This document shows positions 1 to 8,700 of a stretch of 64,000 bases of DNA, piece by piece. The stretch covers positions 1,126 to 65,125 of the forward strand of contig NZ_KB890743.1 in NCBI RefSeq assembly GCF_000373245.1. The letters are read 5' to 3'. Below the pieces are notes generated by a model that had not been told where the DNA came from, did no database searches, and saw only the letters and a list, made by a program, of their open reading frames with translations. Position 1 is the first letter of the stretch, and every line of letters begins with the position of its first letter. Origin of the DNA: Echinicola pacifica DSM 19836 (GTDB lineage Bacteria; Bacteroidota; Bacteroidia; Cytophagales; Cyclobacteriaceae). The translations under genes were made by a program, and so were the position numbers.

Positions 1-187
1 CCATCGGAATAATCGAGAACGGGGGAGGGGAAGTTGAAGGGGCCGAATCGGTGTCAAACTTCTTACACCAATAATAGAACGTTTGCTTTGGGATGCCTTC
101 TGCTGCGGCAAAAGTGGCCTTACGCTGACCCGATTCCTGCCACTTACAGAACAGGGAGTAATATACTTGCTTGGATTTCTTTCTCAT
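1..187 (-). CDS. IS66-type accessory transposase protein, N-terminal part (partial)
   Basis: The minus strand from an ATG at 185-187 encodes a basic helix-turn-helix start (MRKKSKQVYYSLF...), then AAAEGIPKQTFYYW, before running off the window edge. The layout 'short basic helix, FxxWxxSGxxxxxF, gIPkxTFYyWxKkf' resembles the small TnpA/orfA protein of IS66-family elements, which accompanies the large DDE transposase. Only about 62 residues are visible, so the family call rests on this pattern. The element appears to have inserted into the C39 exporter gene; GTATCCG (minus strand, about 239-245) could be its terminal bases because IS66 ends often begin GTAA. The exact edge is not proven. Confidence 0.6.
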   Translation of the reverse strand, partial: MRKKSKQVYYSLFCKWQESGQRKATFAAAEGIPKQTFYYWCKKFDTDSAPSTSPPPFSIIPM

Positions 188-196
188 CCTGCAACA

Positions 197-589
197 TTAG
201 GTATTCAGAACGCCTGTATCAATATGGGGTTTGTCGGACGGATACAATCCAAACGCAGGATCAGCCACGATTACTTTTTCCGGAGTTGCCTCATAAATTA
301 CAACATAGTGTCGTTGTCTCCAATGTGCAATACATGGCAATGGAATTTGTTCAGAAAGAGTATTATAGTCTATTACTAAAGCAAGTGTACTAAGACCAAT
401 TTTCTCCACTGCATCTGCAATTCCTTCCAAAGTTGTTCCATCACCAGATTGAAGGGATATATCTCTTAAATAGCCAATTTCATAATTCTTCCCATAGTAT
501 TTGGAAATCATTCTTAGACAAGTTGGTCCACAATCCATCCTGTCATATTGGCAATAAAAAGGCAATTTTTTAGATTGAAAATTAATCAT
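197..589 (-). pseudogene. C39-peptidase ABC exporter, N-terminal fragment truncated by IS insertion
   Basis: This is the first ~114 residues of a bacteriocin/peptide-processing ABC exporter. The C39 protease triad is visible: Cys20 in the QYDRMDCGPTC motif, His94 in RHYVVIYE and Asp110 in ADPAFG. Such exporters cut GG-type leader peptides during export and are normally around 700 residues, with membrane and ATPase domains after the peptidase. Here homology stops right after DPAFG; the last ~18 residues and the stop come from the adjacent IS66-like DNA. Start chosen at the ATG before MINFQSKKLPFY, which fits the family's N-terminus. The peptidase alone cannot export anything, so the gene is non-functional as an exporter. 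Confidence 0.8.
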
Positions 590-652
590 TTTTGTTCCTA
601 ACTGCTTAAATAACTGAACCGGTTTTCTTGCCTAAACTAGGAACAAAATGAT
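585..652. repeat. Inverted repeat spanning two divergent start codons
   Basis: ATCATTTTTGTTCCTA at 585-600 is the reverse complement, apart from one extra T, of TAGGAACAAAATGAT at 638-652. Each arm includes an ATG: that of the C39 fragment (minus) and that of the IS3-type orfA (plus). About 37 bp separate the arms. It may mark an end of the IS3 copy or a shared leader; I cannot distinguish these. Confidence 0.6.
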
Positions 653-1025
653 CGAAGAACTATTCAAAAAAGTCCGACTCTCATCAAGTGGTCGCAAGCT
701 GCTTACCTCACAACAAAAAGTGTTCATTGTTGAAAATTGGGAATCCTCTGGCTTATCTTGCCCTGAATATTGCCGACGACACGGGCTGATCACCAGTCAA
801 GTGTACAATTGGCGATCCAACGCTAAATCAGGAGCTATTATGAGTATCAAGAATCAAGGGGATTTACACACCAAAGCAGAATTAGAACTACTCAGAAAAG
901 AGAATGAAGAGCTGAAGAAGGCTCTTGGTGAATCTACCTTGGACATCAAGATTCTAAAAAAAAAGTTGGAAATGGATCAACAACGAAACAAGAAGTTGAA
1001 TCGTTATCCAGGGAGTTCAGAGTGA
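648..1025 (+). CDS. IS3-family transposase orfA (HTH protein)
   Basis: This 125-residue protein has an N-terminal helix-turn-helix that recognises the IS ends (residues ~20-55, with LSCPEYCRRHGLITSQVYNWR). A leucine-zipper-like helix follows (about 78-115, LELLRKENEELKKALGE), which in IS3 elements mediates oligomerisation. The frame is intact. Active elements make an OrfAB fusion by programmed frameshift near the orfA end; here orfB is destroyed, so OrfA alone could at most act as an inhibitor of related elements. Confidence 0.8.
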   Translation: MIEELFKKVRLSSSGRKLLTSQQKVFIVENWESSGLSCPEYCRRHGLITSQVYNWRSNAKSGAIMSIKNQGDLHTKAELELLRKENEELKKALGESTLDIKILKKKLEMDQQRNKKLNRYPGSSE

Positions 1026-1731
1026 GTATTAACAGAACTATCAAGACTTTAGGAGTAGCCAAATCTACCGTTTACTATAAGCCAAAGGAATATCCAGATC
1101 GTAAAAGAACAGCTCGGAAGGCGCTTTGTGAGCAGATGAAAGCAGCAATTCTCGAGCTTACTGTAAGCAAGTCTACCTATGGAGTGCCCAGAGTTAAGGC
1201 CTCATACCGGTCAAATAGCGGTAGAGGTTTCCAACACCCGCTGGGCAAGCGACATTACTTCGATTAAATGTTGGAATGGGGAAAAGCTCCGTGTAGCATT
1301 TGTGATGGACTGTTGTGACAGGTCTATCATTGCTTGGAGAGCAAGTAAACATATGCAGGCGGTAGATATTGAAGTGCTGGTTCAGGAAGCTTTACACAGG
1401 CGTTTTGGAGAGAAATTGCCTCCTCTGGGGCCGCTATAGTTCTTGCATGACAATGGGCCAGAATTCGTTGAAAAGAAACTTAAAGCGAGTTTGAAATCAT
1501 GGAATAGTGTCGATTGTAATACACCAACCTATTCTCCACAATCAAATGGAATGTGCGAAGCTCTAAATGGCACATTTAAAATAGATTACGTGTATGAGAG
1601 TTGTCTAGACAACACTCAAACCGTATTCAATCAAATGCAGAAATGGGCATGAATACAATACTTATGCACCTCATTCAGCTTTAGAAATGAAAACACCGAA
1701 TGAATTTTTTAACTATAAATTCGCAGCATAA
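1022..1731 (+). pseudogene. IS3-family transposase orfB (rve DDE domain), inactivated
   Basis: Pieces of an IS3 OrfB can be read in order: an N-terminal SVxKTLGVAKSTVYY-like segment and STYGVPRV (1022-1195), then VSNTRWASDITSI with the first catalytic Asp, LHDNGPEF with the second Asp, CEALNGTFK with the catalytic Glu, and a C-terminal HEYNTYAPHSALEMKTPNEF. Three lesions are visible: an internal deletion near 1200 that removes the usual ~60 residues between the N-terminal and DDE parts and shifts the frame, an in-frame TAG at 1437-1439, and a +1 shift near 1646. The last frame ends at TAA 1729-1731. Confidence 0.8.
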
Positions 1732-1936
1732 CTAGTCCAACTTTTTAGCGGAAAGAGCATTTTGGTTTGTTCCATCCCAGAAGCAATGTAACCCAAAATA
1801 TCACAAGTCACCGGTATCATCACCGTAGTTTCCTCAGGCAAGTAATAATAACCTTTTTGATTTTTTCATTAGGTGAGTGGCAAGATACCAGTACCAAAAT
1901 CAAGCATGAGAATAACAGTTTATCTATTTGACCCAT
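1732..1936 (-). pseudogene. Lipoprotein-like ORF, frameshifted and cut by the IS3 copy
   Basis: A minus-strand ATG at 1934-1936 opens a short frame (to TGA 1820-1822). Its start looks like a lipoprotein signal peptide: MGQIDKLLFSCLILVLVSC followed by HSPNE, lipobox LVSC. The frame is lost around 1860, but the neighbouring frame continues with KGYYYLPEETTVMIPV and a further ~25 residues that run into the IS3 end, which suggests one frameshift plus truncation. The ATG overlaps the stop of the upstream ORF (1920-2141), suggesting former translational coupling. I do not recognise the family; it may have belonged to the broken peptide-export locus. Confidence 0.35.
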
Positions 1937-2141
1937 ATTTCTTAAGTTGTCTGTCCTCATTATACCTTTTCTGTTTTATTTTTTGATAATAATTATAGGT
2001 AGCTGCCCTATCAACTTTATTAGATGTAAGGCTTCTTATTACAAGCTGTACTCCAGAATGTGAGGTTCTTATTACTCTTGTAGGAGATATTTCGTTAGCC
2101 TTCACTGTTCTTTCCTCGGAACCAGGTATTACCCGCCGCAC
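1920..2141 (-). CDS. Small hypothetical protein, possibly a gene remnant
   Basis: A 73-codon minus-strand frame begins with GTG and has no strong ribosome-binding site. The reading frame stays open upstream to about 2230, so the coding part may be a 3' remnant of a longer gene. The product is basic (many Lys/Arg, ending KIKQKRYNEDRQLKKYGSNR) and I recognise no domain. It overlaps the lipoprotein-like ORF downstream by the sequence around ATGGGTCAAATAGATAA, a coupling-like arrangement. Confidence 0.25.
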   Translation of the reverse strand: MRRVIPGSEERTVKANEISPTRVIRTSHSGVQLVIRSLTSNKVDRAATYNYYQKIKQKRYNEDRQLKKYGSNR

Positions 2142-2400
2142 TTTTTTGTTATCAAACTTTGGTGAGGGATATCTGACCCCATTTCTTTTGCCGAATAGCT
2201 GATTTGCTTGTACGCAGTGGTGATATAGTTTTGGTTAAGTACTATATGGGTTCGTCGGAGGAATGCATTTATTCTCTCCTATCCATTTGCTTGGTTGTTT
2301 ACCGAAAACTATGGAATAGCTCAGTCTGTGTAAAATTGCACTTGGTGGGATGGATACAGATAAATTAAACAGTTCTGAAAAAGTATTGGAGGGTCTAACT
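1940..2400. other. Gene-poor stretch between the IS scar and the metal-efflux operon
   Basis: Apart from the weak 1920-2141 minus-strand frame I see no supported gene in this interval, and no clear promoter or RNA structure before the terminator at 2402. It looks like decayed sequence. Confidence 0.4.
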
Positions 2401-2401
2401 A

Positions 2402-2433
2402 CAAAAAACTCGCCACTAGGCTACCAGTGGCGA
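2402..2433 (-). terminator. Intrinsic terminator of the metal-efflux operon
   Basis: TCGCCACT (2410-2417) pairs perfectly with AGTGGCGA (2426-2433) around an 8-nt loop. On the minus strand the hairpin is followed by six T (complement of 2403-2408). It lies about 10 bp past the stop of the histidine kinase gene. Confidence 0.85.
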
Positions 2434-2443
2434 CAAAATGGCA

Positions 2444-3841
2444 CTAAACCCCAGCGCTTGCCTGTCTTACAAATCGCAGGTGCACCTCTGTCCACTCCCC
2501 TTGCTTACTGCGAATAGCAATTTTAGCCCCGATAGCATTGACCGCCTTCTGGACGATCGACAGGCCTAAGCCACTCCCTTGTATCTCCCGATGTCCAAGT
2601 GCATCTGACCGGAAAAACGGGATAAATACCTGCGCTAGGTCTGTATCTTTTATCCCTAAGCCTTCATCACGGATAAAGCAGTGGCACTCCCCCATGCTAT
2701 TCTCCAATCGAATCGAAAGGGTCGTATTTTCATAGCTATACTTTATAGCATTGCCCACAATATTTTCCAGAATGACGTTGCCATAATAATATGGCAGAAT
2801 ATAGTCCCCAGATTCATCCGCTTCCAGGGAGACTTTTATTTGCTTACGCTTAAGTTCTTTCTGAAATCTGGAAAGTGTCTCATCGATCAACACCGCGATG
2901 GGCACCCGATGCTGCTTTTGATGGGACTGCTGCTGGTCATTTCTCGCCAGAAAGAGTAATTGCTCCACTATGACAGACATTCTGTCCACCTCCGAAAGGC
3001 TATAGTTTATTTTTTCTTCATAATCCTCCACGTTTCTTTGCTTACGGATGAGGATCTCCAGCGTCCCACGCAGCGCCGCTAGGGGCGTGCGAAGCTCATG
3101 TGATGCATCAGAGGTAAACTGCTTTTCTCGCTCCATCGCGGCTTCGATCCGATCCAGAAGACCATTGATGGAAGTAGAGAGTTCGTAGAGTTCATCTTGA
3201 TTCTCCGGTAGCGGCACCCGCTCGCTGAGGTTGTTCCTAGTGATGCTGCTGGTGGCTCCAATAATGGTGGCAATGGGGGCGATACTCTTCCCCGCCAGGT
3301 ACCTGGAGATAAAGAATAGGACCATCACTGAAATAGGAAAAAGAATCAGGAGGGTTTTCATCAAATTGGTAAGCACCATCAGGGAGGCCTCCAGCGGAAC
3401 TGCAGCGACGATGTATCCCTTTAGCTCCCCCTGCTCTAGGATGCCTATTTGTACCTGACGAATGGGCCTGTTCTTCAGTTTGGTGTCATAATGCAGATCG
3501 AGCACCTTGCCCTTGCCCATTTCCAATTGGTCCTCTTTCAAGTTGGGAGATTTGTCCATCACCTGTCCGGCGGGCCCCATTAGCTGCAAAAATACCGGAT
3601 TGATCTGAACTTCCTTATGCTCGATTTCCTCCCACTCTTTCTTATGGGTAAAATACACCGTGTCCGCCTCCACGGCTATTTCTAAGAGGTGCTTATTTGC
3701 TTCGAAAGACAGGGAACTGTCCAGACTTTCATACACGGTGCTGCGGACCATGAAGTAAATAAAGGCAAATACCAGCAAGCTGATGACTGAGGTAGCCAGC
3801 AGGTATAAAAATGCTATCCTAGTCTGAAAATTCAACTTCAT
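2444..3841 (-). CDS. Sensor histidine kinase of a heavy-metal two-component system (CusS/CzcS-like)
   Basis: This inner-membrane kinase is predicted to sense metal or envelope stress and phosphorylate the response regulator encoded just upstream. Visible order in 465 residues: TM1 (~8-31), a periplasmic sensor (~32-155), TM2 (~160-180), HAMP (~181-238), HisKA with phosphoacceptor His248 in SDASHELRTPLAALRG, and HATPase with N box (NVILENIVGNAIKYS), G1 (RDEGLGI) and G2 (GSGLGLSI). All catalytic motifs are intact. Its ATG overlaps the regulator's stop by 4 bp, so the pair is translationally coupled. Position after an RND metal pump makes metal sensing the likely role; the actual ligand cannot be read from sequence. 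Confidence 0.92.
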   Translation of the reverse strand: MKLNFQTRIAFLYLLATSVISLLVFAFIYFMVRSTVYESLDSSLSFEANKHLLEIAVEADTVYFTHKKEWEEIEHKEVQINPVFLQLMGPAGQVMDKSPNLKEDQLEMGKGKVLDLHYDTKLKNRPIRQVQIGILEQGELKGYIVAAVPLEASLMVLTNLMKTLLILFPISVMVLFFISRYLAGKSIAPIATIIGATSSITRNNLSERVPLPENQDELYELSTSINGLLDRIEAAMEREKQFTSDASHELRTPLAALRGTLEILIRKQRNVEDYEEKINYSLSEVDRMSVIVEQLLFLARNDQQQSHQKQHRVPIAVLIDETLSRFQKELKRKQIKVSLEADESGDYILPYYYGNVILENIVGNAIKYSYENTTLSIRLENSMGECHCFIRDEGLGIKDTDLAQVFIPFFRSDALGHREIQGSGLGLSIVQKAVNAIGAKIAIRSKQGEWTEVHLRFVRQASAGV

Positions 3842-4506
3842 AATTCCTTAGCAATATATCCCACCCCTCGGATGGTCTGGATATAATTTTCCTTATCCTC
3901 CAAGGCTAGTTTTTTTCTTAAAGCATTGATATAAACGTCAATCACCCCGGTATTATAATCAAAATTGATATCCCAGACATGCTCTATAATCTGCGTTCGG
4001 CGACAGACCTTTCCTTTATTTCGTAATAAAAATTCGAGTAAAGAAAATTCCTTCTGGGTAAGATAGATTTCTTCTGAGCCCTTAAACACCTGGTGGGTAC
4101 CAATATCCATGAGAATATCGCCTACCGAAAACTGCTCATGCTCACCCGAGCTCGGTCGCAACTGCACTTTTACCCTTTCCAGCAATTCCTCAAAATGAAA
4201 GGGCTTCTTGATATAGTCATTTGCCCCAGCCTGAAGTCCAAAGATGACATCAGCCACCTCGTCCCTGGCCGTCAAAAAAATAATGGGGGTGGTCGGGTCC
4301 ACCTTCCGAAAACTCCGGCAGACTTCTATCCCACTGATCCCCGGCACCATCCAGTCCAATAACAAAATATCATAACGGTCCACCATCGCCATATCCAAAC
4401 CCATCTGTCCATCCGTGGCAAAATCCACTCCATAGCCTTCCTCCTCGAAGCCCTGCTTCAAAAACTTCACTATCCCTGGTTCATCTTCTACGATAAGTAT
4501 CTTCAT
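3838..4506 (-). CDS. OmpR-family response regulator (CusR/CopR-like)
   Basis: A 222-residue regulator: receiver domain (1-120) with the acidic pocket ED at 8-9, phosphoacceptor Asp51 in LLLDWMVPG, Thr in IIFLTAR and Lys in YIKKPFH; then a winged-helix DNA-binding domain (~125-220, LTQKEFSLLEFLLRNKGKVCRR ... VYINALRKKL ... IRGVGYI). It is cotranscribed with its kinase and, after a 125-bp gap, with the efflux genes. OmpR-type proteins bind tandem direct repeats; three TTTCTTA-type repeats with 11-bp phasing lie at the operon promoter (10181-10209), suggesting direct autoactivation. Confidence 0.93.
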   Translation of the reverse strand: MKILIVEDEPGIVKFLKQGFEEEGYGVDFATDGQMGLDMAMVDRYDILLLDWMVPGISGIEVCRSFRKVDPTTPIIFLTARDEVADVIFGLQAGANDYIKKPFHFEELLERVKVQLRPSSGEHEQFSVGDILMDIGTHQVFKGSEEIYLTQKEFSLLEFLLRNKGKVCRRTQIIEHVWDINFDYNTGVIDVYINALRKKLALEDKENYIQTIRGVGYIAKEL

Positions 4507-4631
4507 ATGCTATTTGGACTTCTATTCGGGTCTCCACCTTCCCCGGCCTTCTCCGTCCCAAATCTATCAAAAATTCCTGCAATATGCTCAGTCTCCCCAG
4601 TCCGTCTTTGCTATTCCCGGCCGGCTAGAGC

Positions 4632-5792
4632 CTATTCAGTGATCAGGTTAAAGGCCCCTTTGGTCAGAAACACCGATCCCTTCGCAAAATCTCCTGCATT
4701 GACGATCTGCACCATCCCCTCTTCACGATTCCCTGCCTTGACCATTTTCGGTGCGAAGGATCGCTTTCCATCCGCGGTATTGGTCTGCAGCAGTACCTTA
4801 TAGTCATCCCCAATCTTCACCACGGCAGTTTCGGGTAGGGCCATCCCCGGTACCGCTTCCGTCCTCACACTGGCCTCAGCATACATGCCCGGCACGAGAT
4901 TGGCCATCGTTTCCTCCTCTTCTATATGCACATGGACACGCACTATTCGGTCCGCCTCCGATACCGACTTACCCACCAGATGGACCTTGCCAAGGTACGA
5001 TTGGGAAGGATTGTCCTGCAGGTAAAATACTACCTCCTGGCCTACTTTGACCTTCCAGGCATCCTTCTCGAAGATATTCAGCTCCAAATGCAGATGATTA
5101 GTATTGACCAGGGACATCGCTATATCGGAAGGAGAAAGGTACATGCCCTTCTCGGCAGAGATTTCCGTGATATATCCCGACATGGGCGCTTTCAGGCTTA
5201 GGGTCGAGGTAATCGACTCATCCTCCAGCTGATCCGGCAGAATGCCCATCAGCAGAAGTTTCTTGCTCAAAGCCTCATAGCGTGCCTTCATCACCTTATA
5301 ATCCGCCTCAGATTTGAGGAATTTCTTCTCGGAAGCCACATTCGTTTTATAGAGCTCCCCCTGTCTTTTATAATCGGACTCCAAATACCGGAGCTCCCCT
5401 TTAGCCTCCAAAAACTCCAGCTGAATCTGAATAAATTCAGGGTTTTCCAGCTGTAATAAATCCTGCCCTTTTTGCACCTTTTGGCCGGGCAGCAGTTTTA
5501 GTTCTTTGATATATCCCCCAAAATAAGCACTGATAGCCATTCTATTTTCGGGTGGCACATCCAGCATCCCATTAGCTTTTATGCTTTGATGGAATTCCTT
5601 TTCGGTCAACGAACCTGTATGAAAATCATTGGCCTTCATCTGCTCCGCCGTCAGGCTAATGAGATGAGATTCCGGCTCGGAGGTTTCTACAATTTTATTC
5701 CCTTCTCCCTTGCCTTCATTACAAGAAAGCATAAGCAGTGGACTACCAAAAAGGGCTATCCGAATGAGGCTGATCGCTATTATCTTCTGCAT
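4632..5792 (-). CDS. RND efflux periplasmic adaptor lipoprotein (CusB/CzcB-like membrane fusion protein)
   Basis: This 386-residue adaptor should bridge the inner-membrane RND pump and the outer-membrane channel. It begins with a lipoprotein signal (lipobox LMLSC, Cys24). Next come a barrel-sandwich half (LPGQKVQKGQDLLQLENPEF), a coiled-coil hairpin (~110-175, FLEAKGELRYLESDYKRQGELYKT), the second lipoyl half (LKAPMSGYITEISAEKGMYL) and beta-barrel / membrane-proximal domains. That order is typical of CusB/CzcB/HlyD_D23 proteins. Its ATG lies 4 bp past the stop of the pump gene. Metal specificity is not evident; I see no His- or Met-rich N-terminal extension. Confidence 0.92.
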   Translation of the reverse strand: MQKIIAISLIRIALFGSPLLMLSCNEGKGEGNKIVETSEPESHLISLTAEQMKANDFHTGSLTEKEFHQSIKANGMLDVPPENRMAISAYFGGYIKELKLLPGQKVQKGQDLLQLENPEFIQIQLEFLEAKGELRYLESDYKRQGELYKTNVASEKKFLKSEADYKVMKARYEALSKKLLLMGILPDQLEDESITSTLSLKAPMSGYITEISAEKGMYLSPSDIAMSLVNTNHLHLELNIFEKDAWKVKVGQEVVFYLQDNPSQSYLGKVHLVGKSVSEADRIVRVHVHIEEEETMANLVPGMYAEASVRTEAVPGMALPETAVVKIGDDYKVLLQTNTADGKRSFAPKMVKAGNREEGMVQIVNAGDFAKGSVFLTKGAFNLITE

Positions 5793-5796
5793 ATTA

Positions 5797-8700
5797 TTAG
5801 TCTATTAGATAGTGGGCTTCCAATAAGGTCATATTGTAATGCCATAGATTTTCCAAGTAATTGATTTCTATATTTCGGGCATTTTCGAGCAACTGTATGT
5901 ATTGTAAAAAGTCAATTTCACCATTCTGGTAAGCCATCTGGGCATTGGACAATAGTCCTTTGGCCAACGTATCGCCGGTGCTGTGGTAATAGTCGATTGC
6001 CTTTTTAAATTTCTTTAGTTCTTGGTCGAGCTCTTGATAGCTTGACTGTAAGTGTATCTCGTAGTTTTGCCTACGCTGTTGGGCGATCTGCATGGAGGTC
6101 TGCGCGGCCTGGATTTTCGATTTTTGGGCTCCAAACCACAATGGAATGGCTATTCCCGCCTGAAATCCCCGATACATCCGTGCAGCGGGAAGGCTATTGG
6201 TGCCTTGAAAGACCGAAAATTGCAGGTCAGGAAGCAGCTTATTTTTTTCCAAACCTAGCTCATAGCCTTTGGTTTCGGTAAGTTGGGAATGGTAATCCAG
6301 GCCAGGATGACCGGCAAAATCCCCTCCCAAATCCAGCAGGGGCAGGCTGTCCAACTCCACTTCATAATTTTCTTCCCCTTGAATCCAGCTGTTCAGCCGT
6401 ACCAATGCCTGGTCTTTATTAAACTGATGCTGCTCCATCAGCAGGGAGATTTCCCGGGATTTACTTTCTGCCGTCAGCTGCTCCAGCATATTGGACTCAC
6501 CGAGTTCATACTTACTCTGAGCAGCGGCGGCAAATTGAGAATACAAACTATCCAGATAACCGTAATTTGTGAGTAGCTGCTTAAAATAGACGACTGTAAA
6601 ATAGGCTTTGGAAACTTCTTGTTTGATGCGGTATTCGTCGAGCTCATAGGCTTTCTCCTGCAGGGTCACTTTACTTTTCCGCAATCGATGCTGGGCGCCA
6701 TAAACGGTCGGAAACTGTAAGGTTTGATCCAGGCCCCACACTTTAATCGGCGCACCATTTTCGGCGATATTATTTTGGTCATAGAGATAGTAAACCTGGG
6801 TTTTGTCGATATCCCAAGCCGTCCCCTTCAGCTCTTCCTGCTGCTGGATGAGCGCCCTGGAAGCAGTCAGCTCACGGTTGTTTTCCACCGCCATCTGTAT
6901 CGCTGAGCTTAGGCTCAGCGGATTTTCCTGTGCATTGGAAGTCTTGGTGGAAAAGGCCAAGAATAGAATTACTCCAGCAAAAGAAGCCAGCTTTGGAGCC
7001 CTCTTGAGGTTAATCTTCTTTCCTGCCAATAGCGTATAGAGCACCGGCACCACCAATAAGGTCAGGAGGGTGGCCGAAATCAATCCGCCGACCACCACGG
7101 TGGCAAGAGGACGCTGGACCTCTGCCCCTGCGGAATGAGAAATGGCCATAGGCAAGAAGCCCAAGGCTGCTGCTGAGGCAGTCAAAAGCACAGGCCGAAG
7201 CCGCTTCCGCGTCCCGATCAGTACAGCCTTATGCACATTCCTGATTCCTTGGGCTTTCAGCTCCTTAAACTCCTCGATGAGCACGATGCCATTCAACACC
7301 GCAATACCAAAAAGCGCTATAAATCCGACGCCGGCAGAAATACTAAACGGCAATCCTCGAAGGTATAGCAAAACAATACCACCGACCGCCGCAAGGGGGA
7401 TGGCGCTATAAATGATGGCGGCTTCTTTGGCAGAATTAAAAGCAAAATATAGCATAAGGAAAATCAGTAATAGCGCAATGGGAACCGCAATAATCAGCCT
7501 TTCTCTGGCGGTACGCAGGTTTTCGAATTGACCACCATAAGTGATGGTATAGCCCGTAGGAAGTTTTATTTGCTCCGCAATAATCCCTTGGACATCCTTC
7601 ACCACCGACTCCAAATCACGGTTTCTCACATTGACACCGATTACGATTCGCCTTTTGGTATTATCCCTAGAGATCTTAGCTGGGCCCGAGGTGTACTTGA
7701 CCTCCGCAAACTCGCTCAATGGAAGGCTACGCCCGCTGGGAAGCTGGACAGAGGTGGAGCTGATATCTTCCAGGCTCTGGCGGTGCTCGCCATCATAGCG
7801 AAGCACCAGGTCATATTGCCGCTCCCCTTCGAACACCGTGCCGGCAGGCAGACCCGCAAAGCCCATACTGATCAGATCGTTCAAATCACTGACATTGAGG
7901 CCGTATTTGGCAATTTTTCGGCGGTCATATACCACGGTCATCTGTGGCAAGCCGGCCGTTTTTTCTACAATTATATCCGATGCTCCCTCCACCCCTTGGA
8001 TGGCTTTCTCCACCTCCTGGGCTTTTTGGAACAGAAGATCGAGGTCCTCCCCAAAAATCTTAATGGCTAAATCGGCCCTCACTCCCGTGATCAGCTCATT
8101 GAACCGCATCTCTATCGGCTGGGTAAACTCAAAGTCAATTCCCGGAAGAATGGCAAGCTCCGCCTTAAATGCTTCCGCCAATTCGTCTTTGGTGGAGGCC
8201 GTCACCCAGTCTCCTTTGGGTCGCAACTTGATGATCACATCACTTTCCTCCATGCTCATGGGGTCAGTAGGCACCTCAGCCGCACCAATCCGGCTCACTA
8301 CCTGCTCCACTTCGGGAAATTCCAGCAGGATCTTCTCCATTTTGGTGGTAGTTTCTATCGTTTTTTCTAAAGATGTCCCCGTCTTCAGCACCGGTTGGAT
8401 CACAAAATCCCCCTCGTCTAAGGTGGGCACAAACTCCCCTCCCATCCGGGTAAAAAGGAGAATCGATCCAACCAAAAGCCCTACTGAAATGGCCAATACT
8501 ACACCTTTATGGCGCAAGGCAAGCAGAATTGCTGGTCGGTATATCCGGTAAACCGCGGAAATAAACCGCTCCGAAAAGCCAGGTTTAGAGGATTTACTTG
8601 GTTTGATAAATAAAGAAGCCATCACGGGCACATAAGTAAAACAGAGTACCATCGCGCCTATCAGGGCATAGCAAAAAACCAAAGCCATGGGGCGAAACAT

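Larger units (their letters stand above)
648..1731 (+). mobile_element. Decayed IS3-family insertion sequence
   Basis: The segment has the IS3 two-gene layout: an HTH/leucine-zipper orfA, then an orfB with rve-type DDE motifs overlapping it by 4 bp. orfB is broken, so the copy is inactive. Just after the orfB stop, AGTCCAAC at 1734-1741 resembles the usual inner end of IS3-family terminal repeats, but I could not find a convincing matching left repeat. The element boundaries given are therefore the coding limits only. It sits between the C39 exporter fragment and a lipoprotein-like fragment, both on the other strand. Confidence 0.75.

Noticed and set aside
7838-8551. 237-codon open frame antisense to the RND pump gene
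   Set aside because: It is a shadow of the strongly conserved pump coding sequence; the product is Ser/Arg-rich with no domain and no start signal.
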